DNA from: Actinomycetota bacterium
GTDB taxonomy: Bacteria > Actinomycetota > Thermoleophilia > Solirubrobacterales > Solirubrobacteraceae
DNA length: 64,000 nucleotides
NCBI GenBank assembly: GCA_005884115.1
Contig: VAXW01000004.1
Location: 1-64,000 of the forward strand
Reading direction: 5' to 3'
The notes beneath the pieces were generated by a model. The model made no database searches. It was not told the origin of the DNA and was given only the letters and a program-made list of their open reading frames with translations. The translations under genes were made by a program, and so were the position numbers. Positions 34,201 to 42,395 of the stretch are shown here, in pieces. Every line of letters begins with the position of its first letter. Within the stretch, counting starts at the first letter, position 1.

Positions 34201-35034
34201 TCACAACCTGCTCACGAAGCGGTCGATCGCGCGCGTCAGCGGCTGCATCAGCCGCGGCGAGATGCGATGAAGCAGGTACGGCACCGAGACCTGTCGGCGT
34301 GGCACTGGGACGATGAGCGTGTGCCTGTCGATCGCGCGCAGGACCGCCTGCGCGACCTCGTCGGGTGAGACGCCGCGCTTGTCGTAGAAGTCGGTGAGCT
34401 TGTCGTGTTTTGCAACCAGATCTCCGCGCACGGTGGCGGTGGCGACGATGTTCGTGTCGATGATCCCTGGACAGATCGCCGAGAAGTGGATGCCGCGGCC
34501 CGAGAGCTCGGCGTTGAGCGACTCGGTCATGCCCACGATTCCGTACTTCGAGGCGCAGTAGGGCGCCATTTTCGGCGCCGGCGTGATGCCGGCCTGCGAG
34601 GCCGTGTTGATCACCGACGCCGGCCGGCCCTGCGCGAGCATGCGCGGCACGAACGCCTGGATGCCGTAGGCGACGCCCAGCAGGTTCACGCCGATGACGC
34701 GCTGCCAGTCCTCGACGGTCGTCGCCTCGAGGTTGCCGCCGTGGCCGATGCCGGCGTTGTTGTGCAGGATGTCCACGTGCCCGTCGGAGGCGAAGATCGC
34801 CTCGGCCAGCGCCTCCAGGGCCGCGGGGTCGGACACGTCGAGCGCGTGCGCCGTGGCGCTGCCCCCGGCTGACTCGATCTCCCGCGATACCTGCTCGGCC
34901 GACTCGGCGTTGATGTCGGCCACGTGCACGCTCGCTCCGCGGCGGGCGAGCAGCAGCGCGGTCGAGCGACCGATGCCCGAGCCCGCACCGGTGACGACGG
35001 CGACCCGGCCATGGAGATCAACGTCGCGACCCAT
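34201..35034 (-). CDS. Short-chain dehydrogenase/reductase
   Basis: The 277-residue protein has 'VVTGAGSGIGRSTALLLARR', 'LHNNAGIGHGG', 'INTASQAGITP' and the catalytic 'YCASKYGIVGMTE'. It prefers, by the Asp in 'HVADINAES', NAD(H). It is divergent from the aldehyde dehydrogenase gene with 59 bp between starts, which hints at a shared alcohol/aldehyde oxidation role. Confidence 0.9.
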   Translation of the reverse strand: MGRDVDLHGRVAVVTGAGSGIGRSTALLLARRGASVHVADINAESAEQVSREIESAGGSATAHALDVSDPAALEALAEAIFASDGHVDILHNNAGIGHGGNLEATTVEDWQRVIGVNLLGVAYGIQAFVPRMLAQGRPASVINTASQAGITPAPKMAPYCASKYGIVGMTESLNAELSGRGIHFSAICPGIIDTNIVATATVRGDLVAKHDKLTDFYDKRGVSPDEVAQAVLRAIDRHTLIVPVPRRQVSVPYLLHRISPRLMQPLTRAIDRFVSRL

Positions 35035-35093
35035 CTACTCATCATCCACAAAACAGGCGTACTGTGATGGGCCCACGAGTCGAGGAGGAGAGC

Positions 35094-36553
35094 ATGGCCA
35101 CCACCGAGTCCCGTCCCGCGTCCTCGGTCGACGACGGCGCCGCGATCGCAGAGCTCGAGGAGGCGGTCGCACGGCAGCGCGCGGCCTTTCTAGTCGACCC
35201 CTTCCCCTCGCTGCAGGAGCGCCGGCAGCTGCTCGGCGCGCTCGCCGGCATGCTCATGAGCCACCGCACGCAGATCCAGCAGGCGCTGAGCAGCGACTTC
35301 GCGGTGCATCCGCCGCTGGCCGCCGACCTGATCGAAGTGCTCGGCCCCGCCGGGCGCGCGGTGTATGCGGCCGAACAGCTCGCCAGCTGGATGGAGCCCG
35401 AGCCGCGCGCGGCCGATCCCGCCCTGTACGGGTCCGGGCGGGCGTTCGTGCAGCCGCAGCCCAAGGGCGTGATCGGAAACATCGTGCCCTGGAACTTCCC
35501 TTTCGACCTGTCCGTCGGTCGCTGATCGAGATGCTCGCTGCGGGCAACCGCGTCGTGATCAAGCCCTCCGACTACACGCCCGCGTGCGCGGAGCTGCTGC
35601 GCGAGATGGTGCACGAGACGTTCGACCGTGACCGCGTCGACGTCGTCGTCGGCGGCCTCGAGCTCGCGCGCGCGTTCACGCGCGTGCGCTGGGACCACCT
35701 CCTCTACACGGGCAGCCCCGCGATCGGGCGCGAGGTCGCGAAGGCGGCGGCCGAGCAGCTCGTCCCGGTTACGCTCGAGCTGGGCGGCAAGTGCCCGGCG
35801 ATCATCGCACCCGACAGCGTCGACGCTGAGTCGGTCAAGCAGGTGCTCGCCACGAAGGCGATCAAGAACGGGCAGATGTGCATCTCGGTCGACTACTGCC
35901 TCGTGCCGCGCGAGCGCCTCGACGACTTCGCCGACCTCGCCGCCGCGTACGTGCGCGAGTCCATGCCCGGCTACTGCACGTCCGAGAGCTGCACCGGGAT
36001 CATCTCCAGCCGCCACCTCGAGCGCATCGAGCAGCTGCTCGAGGACGCGCGCGCCCGCGGAGCCGATGTGCGCGCGCTCGAGGAGGCTCAGGAGACGGAC
36101 CCTGCCTCGCGCCAGCTGCCGATGTCGCTCGTTGTCGACCCGCCGGATGACCTGGGCCTCATGCAGGAGGAGATCTTCGGACCGGTCCTGCCGATCAAGG
36201 CGTATGACTCGATCGAGCAGGCGGTTAGGTACGTGAACGGCGGCGAGCGCCCGCTCGCGCTGTACGTGTTCGCGAAAGACGAGCAGCTCGCCAACAGCGT
36301 GCTGGAGCGCACGACCTCCGGCGGCGCCTGCGTGAACTCCGCCGCCGTGCACGGCGCGCTCGCCTCGCTGCCGTTCGGCGGCACCGGGCAGAGCGGCTCG
36401 GGCCGCCACCACGGCCTGGAGGGCTTTCGCGAGTTCTCCAACCTGCGCGGCGTGTTCGTGCGCGGCGAGGGCGACATGATCGAGGCGTTCGCGCCTCCGT
36501 ACGGACCGGCCGCACAGGCGGTTGCCGACGCGGCGTTCGCGCAGGCGGGTTAG
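35094..36553 (+). pseudogene. Coniferyl-aldehyde-dehydrogenase-like gene broken by a single-base frameshift
   Basis: The first frame (ATG 35094, good GAGGAGGAGAG site) runs through 'GVIGNIVPWNFPFDLSVG' and stops at 35525. The rest of the protein continues in another frame from about 35522 ('LIEMLAAGNRVVIKPSDYTP') to 36553, including the catalytic Glu in 'LELGGKC' and Cys in 'NGQMCISVDY'. Inserting one base near 35520 restores a normal full-length enzyme of about 486 residues. The rest is undamaged, so a recent mutation or sequencing error is likely. Confidence 0.85.
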
Positions 36554-36593
36554 AGCTGATGGCCGGCGCCTGCGGCTCCGAGCGCGGCCCCAG

Positions 36594-37253
36594 CTAAAGC
36601 GCGGCGGCGGCGATGATCGCCTTGACGATCTGAGCGGCGCTGGCGCGCAGCTCGTCGATGTCGCGGCGCTGCTCGAGCGCGCTGACGGTCAGCTCACGCA
36701 GGCCGCCGACGATGATGGTCGCGGCGTCTCTAGAGAGCGGACCCGGTGCGCCGGGGCCCTGGTTGTGGCTGCCCGACTCGGCGAGGACGACCAGCGTGTC
36801 GGCGAAGCGCTCGGTGACCGCGCGCTGGCGGTCTGCGCCGGGCCAGCCGAGGGCGGGCAGCTCGCGCACGAAGCTCCTGAATAGCGCGGGGCGCGCGGCG
36901 ACGCTGTCGAAATAGCGCCCCACGGCAACCTCGACCTGCTCCTCCCACGGCGCCTCGGACTGCACGGCGCTCGCGACCCCGCGCATCATCTCCGCCGTCG
37001 TGGCCTCGAAGAGCGCGAGGAAGCAGTCCTCGCGGTCTGAGAAGTGTTCATAGAACGTGCGGCGCGAGGTGCGCGCGGCGCGCACGACATCGGCGACAGC
37101 GGTGTCGCGAAAGCCTTTTTCCTCGATCGAGGAAGCCATTGCGGCGAGCAGCCGCTCGCGGTGCGTCTCGGCGTGCGGGGCCTCGCCGACATGGGCCTCG
37201 GCGCGTGGCGCGCGCGGGTCGCCGCGCGCTGCAGAGGTTGCGGCCGACGGCAC
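36594..37253 (-). CDS. TetR-family repressor linked to the P450
   Basis: The 219-residue protein has an N-terminal helix-turn-helix ('EEKGFRDTAVADVVRAART', 'SRRTFYEHFSDREDCFLALF', partial). GTG 37253 follows the P450 stop by one base, so translation is coupled and the two form an operon. The palindrome at 38709-38726 in front of the P450 gene is its likely binding site. Confidence 0.88.
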   Translation of the reverse strand: MPSAATSAARGDPRAPRAEAHVGEAPHAETHRERLLAAMASSIEEKGFRDTAVADVVRAARTSRRTFYEHFSDREDCFLALFEATTAEMMRGVASAVQSEAPWEEQVEVAVGRYFDSVAARPALFRSFVRELPALGWPGADRQRAVTERFADTLVVLAESGSHNQGPGAPGPLSRDAATIIVGGLRELTVSALEQRRDIDELRASAAQIVKAIIAAAAL

Positions 37254-37254
37254 G

Positions 37255-38709
37255 CTAGGCGGCGCGCTTCCCGCGAACGACGACGCGCGAGCCGTAGCGG
37301 GGGATCATCGTGACGTTGCGTTGGCGGGCGGGCTCGGGCGCCGGGTCGGGCGCCTCGAGGTCGACGCGCTCCATGATCGCGTGCAGCACGACACGCTGCT
37401 CGGCCATCGCGAGCGTCGCGCCAAGGCAGCGGCGGATGCCCCCGCCGAACGGGATCCAGGTGTAGGTGCCGGGTTTGCGTCCGAGAAAACGCTCGGGGCG
37501 GAAGCTGTGCGGTTCGGGATATACGTCCTCGCGGTGGTGCAGGGCGACGATGCTCATCGCGACAGCGGTCTCGGCGGGGACGACGTACTCGCCGAGGCGC
37601 CAGGGCTTCTTGACCAGGCGCACGACGATCGGGATCACGGGTCGCACGCGCATGCCCTCGTGGATCGCGGCCTCGATCTCATCGGTTGCAGCCTCTCCGT
37701 CCGCGCGCACGGCCTCGCGCAGACGCTCGTAGGCGGCGGGCGTGCGCAGCATGCGCTCGAACGTCCACGCGAGCGAGTTGGCGGTCGTCTCGTGGCCGGC
37801 GAGCACCAGCGTCAGCAGCTCGTCGCGCAGCTCCTCGTCGGTGAGCGGCTGGCCGTCCTCGTCGCGTGTCGCGAGAAGCAGCGAGAGGATGTCTGTCGAC
37901 CCCTCGTCCGCTCCCGCCGCACGCCGCTTGGCGATCACAGCGTGCAGGTCGCGGTCGACGACTTCGAGCACCCGGCGGAGCGCGCCGCGTGCCTCGAGGC
38001 GGCCGAGGTTGCGCAGCTCGATGATCTGCCACAGCGGGTGCGCGGCGAGCTTCGTGAACCGGCGAATGGTCGCGTAGAAGCGGCCCTCGACGCTGCCGCG
38101 CTCGGGCGTGCCCTCGATGCCGAAGATCCCTCCCATGATCACCGCGAGCGTGACGGCCTGCATGCGGGGCACGAGCGCGAACGGCTCGCCGATCGGCCAG
38201 CGGTCGATCTCGCGCTCGGCGACATCGGAGATCATCTGCGCGTAGCGCTCGACTGCCTCGCCGTGGAACGGCGGCAGCAGCAGCTTGCGCTGGCGCATGT
38301 GCGCGTCGCCGACGGTTGTGAGAACGGAGTTCGGACCGAGGATCGGCCGCAGCGGCGATTCGCCGGTCAGCGACGGCGCGTCGGCGGGCTTGGCGGTGAA
38401 CAGCGACTGCACGTGGTCGGGATGGCTCGTCATGACGAACGTCTGGATGCGGCTCATCAGCTGCACGCTCCACACGTCGCCGAGCTCCCGCCGTGCGCTC
38501 AGATGGAAGCTCAGCGGCCGCTGGCCGAAGCGGACCGTCTGAACGAACCGCGGCAGCTTACGAGCGGGCGGCAGCGCGATCGGCTCTGGCGTCTCGAGCG
38601 GCCCCGCGGGCGATGGCGGCGCCTCGCCGATCAGGGGGTTGTCATGGAGGTCCTGGTCCTGCGTTGCGGCGGCTGCGGGTGTGGCTGTGGGTGCGTCTGC
38701 GGCGGCCAT
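37255..38709 (-). CDS. Cytochrome P450 monooxygenase
   Basis: The 484-residue protein has the oxygen-binding helix 'AGHETTANSLAW', the ExxR motif 'EGMR', the 'FRPERFLGRKP' region and the haem loop 'PFGGGIRRCLGA' with the axial Cys. It is soluble: no N-terminal membrane anchor is seen, only an Ala/Pro-rich extension of about 45 residues. Redox partners are not adjacent; the Rieske protein at 23.3 kb is far away. Expression is probably repressed by the downstream TetR protein. Confidence 0.93.
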   Translation of the reverse strand: MAAADAPTATPAAAATQDQDLHDNPLIGEAPPSPAGPLETPEPIALPPARKLPRFVQTVRFGQRPLSFHLSARRELGDVWSVQLMSRIQTFVMTSHPDHVQSLFTAKPADAPSLTGESPLRPILGPNSVLTTVGDAHMRQRKLLLPPFHGEAVERYAQMISDVAEREIDRWPIGEPFALVPRMQAVTLAVIMGGIFGIEGTPERGSVEGRFYATIRRFTKLAAHPLWQIIELRNLGRLEARGALRRVLEVVDRDLHAVIAKRRAAGADEGSTDILSLLLATRDEDGQPLTDEELRDELLTLVLAGHETTANSLAWTFERMLRTPAAYERLREAVRADGEAATDEIEAAIHEGMRVRPVIPIVVRLVKKPWRLGEYVVPAETAVAMSIVALHHREDVYPEPHSFRPERFLGRKPGTYTWIPFGGGIRRCLGATLAMAEQRVVLHAIMERVDLEAPDPAPEPARQRNVTMIPRYGSRVVVRGKRAA

Positions 38710-38726
38710 GGTACAGGAATGTACCA
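38709..38726 (-). promoter_or_regulatory. Perfect 18-bp palindromic operator at the P450 start codon
   Basis: TGGTACA-GGAA-TGTACCA is a perfect 7-bp inverted repeat with a 4-bp spacer. Its left end touches the P450 ATG (38709). This form (GTACA/TGTAC arms) is typical of TetR operators. Binding here would block transcription or the start of translation of the P450-TetR operon. Confidence 0.65.
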
Positions 38727-38811
38727 GACGTGCGCTGGACGTGCTTTGCGGGTGCGCTCCAGCAGGCGTAGGCTTGGCGGAACCACACCGTCATCAACAG
38801 GGAGCGTCGCC

Positions 38812-39132
38812 ATGTTTGCCAGCATCCGCACCTACCGAGTTGGGACCGGTTCCATCGATGAGGCGCTGCACCGCGTCGATCGAGACCTCGCAGACGCCTT
38901 CGCCAGAGAGCCGGGATTCATCAGCTACGAGGTCGTGAGAACAGGCGAGCACACCCTTGCCTCGATCACGACGTTCCACGAGCGCGAGCAGGCCGAGGCG
39001 TCCAACCAGCTGGCGGCCGAGTGGGTGGCCGACGAGCTGGCCGACTTCGACGTCGAGCGCATGGGCATGGTGAGCGGAGCCGTCGTCGTCAGCCGGGCAA
39101 GCTCGGACGCTCTCGTCCCCGCTCACCATTGA
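38812..39132 (+). CDS. Small dimeric alpha/beta barrel (ABM-like) protein
   Basis: The 106-residue protein starts 'MFASIRTYRVGTGSIDEALH' and has the strand-helix-strand order of the antibiotic-biosynthesis-monooxygenase/YgiN family ('GFISYEVVRTG', 'ASITTFHEREQAEASN'). ATG 38812 follows GGGAGCG. It is divergent from the P450, with 102 bp between their starts, so they may be coregulated. Enzyme activity is not evident. Confidence 0.78.
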   Translation: MFASIRTYRVGTGSIDEALHRVDRDLADAFAREPGFISYEVVRTGEHTLASITTFHEREQAEASNQLAAEWVADELADFDVERMGMVSGAVVVSRASSDALVPAHH

Positions 39133-39228
39133 CGCTCCCGTAACGCCAGCGCGCGGGGCCGCCGTTCCGGCGTTCCCGGAGTCGAGGTGCCGGCGAGCCG
39201 GCAGGCTGCCAGCGCTACGGTTCCAGGC

Positions 39229-40152
39229 ATGCTCTCCCGGCGGGCGACCGTCGCTGTCTGCGCTGCCGTCATCGCAGTGGCGGCGCTGCTTTTGCCAGTC
39301 GCGCTCGCGGGGAGCAGGCGGGTGCACGCTCGGGCTGGCGTGATGCGTTACTACCTCTCGTTGGGCGACTCGCTCGCACAGGGCATGCAGCCCGATACGG
39401 CGGGCATCACGCGCAACACGAACCAGGGCTACACCGATCAGCTGTACGCGCTCGAGAGCCGCAGGATCCCGCGCTTGAAGCTCGTGAAGCTCGGCTGTGG
39501 CGGTGAGACGACCTCGAGCTTCCTGACCGGGCGCGGCAACCCCGACGCGCTGATCCTCGGCTGCAATCCGCGCGGCGGCTCGCAGACCGCGGCGGCGGAA
39601 CGCTTCCTGCGCGCGCACCACCGGCCCAGACAGGTAGCGCTCGTGACGCTCGACATCGGCGCCAACGACATCGTCGGCTGCGTGCACGGAGCGAGCGTCG
39701 ACGACGCGTGCGTGATCCACGGATTGGAGCGCGCCGACAAGAACCTGCCGGTGATCATGCGCCGGCTGCGCCGCGCAGCGGCCAAAGGCACGCCGATGGC
39801 AGCGATGACGCTGTATGACCCCTTCCTGCAGCTGTACCTGCTGCCAGGAGACCAGCAGGAGGCGCTCACGATCAACGGCTACGCGAAAACCATCAACAAG
39901 ACGCTCGCGCGCCTGTACCGGACACGCAAGTTCCGCGTCGCGCACGTCGACGAAGCGTTCAAGACGTACGACACGACGCATACCACGACGCTTGCCGGCC
40001 AGCCCGGCCCGGTGCCGGTCGCTGTGGCAGAAGTGTGCAGGCTCACGTGGATGTGCGCGCCCGCTCCCGTCGGCCCCAACATCCACGCCAACGAGGCCGG
40101 CTACGGCGTTATCGCGGGGGCGTTCGCGCGGGCGTTTGGGCGCTTGCGATAG
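39229..40152 (+). CDS. Secreted SGNH/GDSL hydrolase (lipase/esterase-like)
   Basis: The 307-residue protein has an N-terminal signal or anchor ('VAVCAAVIAVAALLLPVALA'). Block I is 'YYLSLGDSLAQG' with Ser 48, block III 'DIGANDIVG' and the catalytic His in 'NIHANEAGY'. Four or more Cys in the mature part suggest disulphides, as in actinobacterial secreted lipases of this family. ATG 39229 is used because it precedes the signal peptide directly. Confidence 0.87.
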   Translation: MLSRRATVAVCAAVIAVAALLLPVALAGSRRVHARAGVMRYYLSLGDSLAQGMQPDTAGITRNTNQGYTDQLYALESRRIPRLKLVKLGCGGETTSSFLTGRGNPDALILGCNPRGGSQTAAAERFLRAHHRPRQVALVTLDIGANDIVGCVHGASVDDACVIHGLERADKNLPVIMRRLRRAAAKGTPMAAMTLYDPFLQLYLLPGDQQEALTINGYAKTINKTLARLYRTRKFRVAHVDEAFKTYDTTHTTTLAGQPGPVPVAVAEVCRLTWMCAPAPVGPNIHANEAGYGVIAGAFARAFGRLR

Positions 40153-40264
40153 CGACCGCGGCGGCCTTCCTTCTGGCTGAAAACCGCGCCTTACATGATC
40201 TGTTAGGGTCGTGTGCCAGAAGTCCGGTCACTCGTGCCGGGCTGCTAGGAGAAGGGACGTCGGC

Positions 40265-40755
40265 ATGGCCGACCGAGTGCTGTTCATCAGCTGGCGGACT
40301 CCTGTTCGCGGCCGCGAGGAGCGCGGCCTTGAGGTCTTCAATGAGTCCATGGGCCTCGACGGACGGATCAACAAGAGGGCCGGATCGAGAAGTTCGACGT
40401 CGTCCTGCTGGAGCCGAGCGGCGGTCTGAACGGCTACATCGAGCTACGCGGCTCGGCCGAGCAGTTGGCCGCAATCCGCGAGGACGAGGAGTTTCAGCGC
40501 AACACCATCGAGGCAAGCCTGATCGTCGATGGCCTGCGCCACATCGAAGGCATTACGAACAACGAGATCGCGCGCCAGATGGCGCTCTATCAGGAGAGCG
40601 TCGCGCGGATCCGCAGACCGCTTGACTCCCAAGTTCGGGTTTCGCCGGTGCCCCGGCGCAAGCGCGAGGGCACCGGCGCCCGGACGATGGATCCGCCGCC
40701 GCGGGGGGTATCTCTTTTGCCCCCATGGAAGACCGCCGCCGCGATTCGGAGATAG
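40265..40755 (+). pseudogene. Small unknown gene with an internal frameshift
   Basis: ATG 40265 opens 'MADRVLFISWRTPVRGREER' and the frame ends at 40429. The neighbouring frame from about 40376 continues convincingly: 'GRIEKFDVVLLEPSGGLNG', 'GSAEQLAAIREDEEFQRN', 'LIVDGLRHIEGITNNEIA', to a stop at 40755. One missing base near 40372-40378 explains it. The protein would have about 115 core residues, possibly an ABM/DUF1330-type fold, then a basic tail. Function unknown. Confidence 0.65.
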
Positions 40756-40964
40756 GCGCACACATCCAGTCGATCTCGAAGCAAGCCGAGCCCGATAGAG
40801 CGCGGCTCATTTCCGCGATGCTGCGCTACAGCTGGCCCGGCGGCTCGCGCGACCGCAGCGAGCCCGTGGCCCTCGAGTGGGTGCGCCGATGGGGCCCGCG
40901 ACGGATCGGCACGCTGCCGCCTGCATGCTCCTGCATGGCAGGCCGCTGTCCCGTCTGCAACTGA
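40725..40964 (+). CDS. Small cysteine-tailed protein, hypothetical
   Basis: A 79-residue frame starts with ATG 40725 inside the end of the preceding broken gene. Charged helical residues lead to 'LRYSWPGGSRDRSEPVALEW' and a tail 'CSCMAGRCPVCN' with four cysteines, which could hold a metal ion or a disulphide pair. There is no clear ribosome site. The ending looks designed rather than random, so I keep it as a probable gene. Confidence 0.45.
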   Translation: MEDRRRDSEIGAHIQSISKQAEPDRARLISAMLRYSWPGGSRDRSEPVALEWVRRWGPRRIGTLPPACSCMAGRCPVCN

Positions 40965-41102
40965 CGGTCGTCGCCCTCCGTGTGGCAGCCTCAGGCGCCG
41001 GGCAAGAACAAGAGGCGCATGCGCCGACCCAGAACAAGAGGTGCACGCGCCGGGTCACCCCCGGGTCTAGACTCGAGCGGCGTCCGTAACGAAGGAGGTC
41101 TC

Positions 41103-41570
41103 ATGAGCGTTTTGAGCTCGTCACACCCTCGCCGACCTTCCTCAACAGCGTTCGCGCGTGTGCGGCTCCTGGTCGTGGCCCTCGCAGCGCTGCTTCTCCT
41201 CACCGCGCCCGCACAGGCGGGCCGCAGGGACCACAGGCCGCCCGTGTTCGCGGGCCTGAAGTCGGCGACCACCTGCATCCCCGGCCCGATCGGCGGGGGC
41301 AGCACGAGCAGCTTCCACCTCGCCTGGGACCCGGCGAAGGACAACGTGACGCCTTCGGCGAAGATCGTCTACGAGGTCTACCAGGCGACGACGCCCGGCG
41401 GCGAGGACTTCTCGACGCCGACGTACACCACGGCACCTGGCGCGACGTCTTTCGACACGCCGCAGCTTTCCACGGACAAGACCTTCTACTTCGTCGTGCG
41501 CGCGCGAGACCGCGCCGGCAACGAAGACGCGAACAAGATCGAGCGCGAAGGTCAGAACCTGTGCGAGTGA
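41103..41570 (+). CDS. Secreted fibronectin-type-III-like protein
   Basis: The 155-residue protein has a signal peptide ('LLVVALAALLLLTAPAQA') and one beta-sandwich domain with 'SFHLAWDPAKDNVTP', 'YEVYQATTPGGED' and 'TFYFVVRARDRAGNED', a good Fn3 pattern. ATG 41103 follows AAGGAGG. Two Cys (in 'TTCIPG' and the final 'NLCE') could close a disulphide. Partner unknown. Confidence 0.82.
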   Translation: MSVLSSSHPRRPSSTAFARVRLLVVALAALLLLTAPAQAGRRDHRPPVFAGLKSATTCIPGPIGGGSTSSFHLAWDPAKDNVTPSAKIVYEVYQATTPGGEDFSTPTYTTAPGATSFDTPQLSTDKTFYFVVRARDRAGNEDANKIEREGQNLCE

Positions 41571-41615
41571 GGCGCTGGACGGCGCGCTACGGCGGAGCGC
41601 GGCGAGCTGGCCTCT

Positions 41616-42134
41616 TCACGAGGTCAGCGATGGCGTCCAGGGGGTGCGGCGGGGGATCAAGCGGGGCATGTTGCGCTTGTAGCTGAGGTATTCCGCGCCG
41701 AAGCGGCGCTCGAGACCGCGCTCCTCGTAGGCGAGGAAGTACACGTAGTTGATCGCGAGGAACACGACGGACCAGACGACCAGCGCGAGCGAGCCAAAGA
41801 GGGCAGCCTCGCCGAGCAGCACGAAGAAAACAGACGTGATCATCGGATTGCGCACATAGCGGTAGGGGCCCGCCACGACCAGGTGCCGAGTCGGGTCCCA
41901 GGCCGCAAGCGTTCCCTGCCCGATGCGCGCGAACAGTAGGACCGTCCACTCCCACAGCGCAAACCCGGTCGTCATCGACGCGACACCGAGCAACAGGGGG
42001 AGAGCGGCCGCGGGGCCGTCGAGGCCCCAGCCGACGTTCGGACCTTCCCCGGCGACCAGGACGACCGCCGGCAGGACGAGCGTCACGGTTCCGGGCAGCA
42101 GCGCGATTGCGCGTGCGTGACGCCAGCGGCTCAT
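41616..42134 (-). CDS. Isoprenylcysteine carboxyl methyltransferase/PEMT-type membrane protein
   Basis: About 172 residues with four or five membrane helices. The signature 'GPYRYVRNPMITSVFFVLLG' and 'AYEERGLERRFGAEYLSYK' match the C-terminal SAM-binding half of ICMT-type proteins, as in the gene at 27375. ATG 42134 is used; GTG 42143 is possible. It is a second, distinct copy in the window, not in an obvious operon. Confidence 0.82.
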   Translation of the reverse strand: MSRWRHARAIALLPGTVTLVLPAVVLVAGEGPNVGWGLDGPAAALPLLLGVASMTTGFALWEWTVLLFARIGQGTLAAWDPTRHLVVAGPYRYVRNPMITSVFFVLLGEAALFGSLALVVWSVVFLAINYVYFLAYEERGLERRFGAEYLSYKRNMPRLIPRRTPWTPSLTS

Positions 42135-42180
42135 GTCGCGCACGCTATCGGCGAGCGGCAGGTACGCCGCCTAGAGGCGT

Positions 42181-42360
42181 TCAGCCGCCGAGGTCGTAGA
42201 CGAGCTCTACGGAGCCGCCTGAAAGGACCTGCTCGCTCTCGAGCGTCTGCTCGGCGTGCGTCGAGAGCGACGCGGTGAGCCGCATCCCGTCTCCGATCAG
42301 CAGCGGGAGGACGATCAGCCCGAGGCGAGCAGCGATGGATTCCCGCTCGCCCTCGGATCT
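42181..42360 (-). pseudogene. 5'-truncated remnant of a RibD C-terminal/dihydrofolate-reductase-like gene
   Basis: A minus-strand frame of 60 codons encodes 'LGLIVLPLLIGDGMRLT' and 'QVLSGGSVELVYDLGG' before a stop at 42181. This is the typical end of RibD-C/YyaP-type reductases (VxPLLIGDG...). There is no start codon and an in-frame TAG lies at 42363-42361, so the first two thirds of the gene are gone. The MFS gene starts 35 bp further on, in the place where the missing part should be. Confidence 0.65.
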
Positions 42361-42395
42361 CTATTCCAAACAGCGCAATAAGACCGGAGGCAGAC

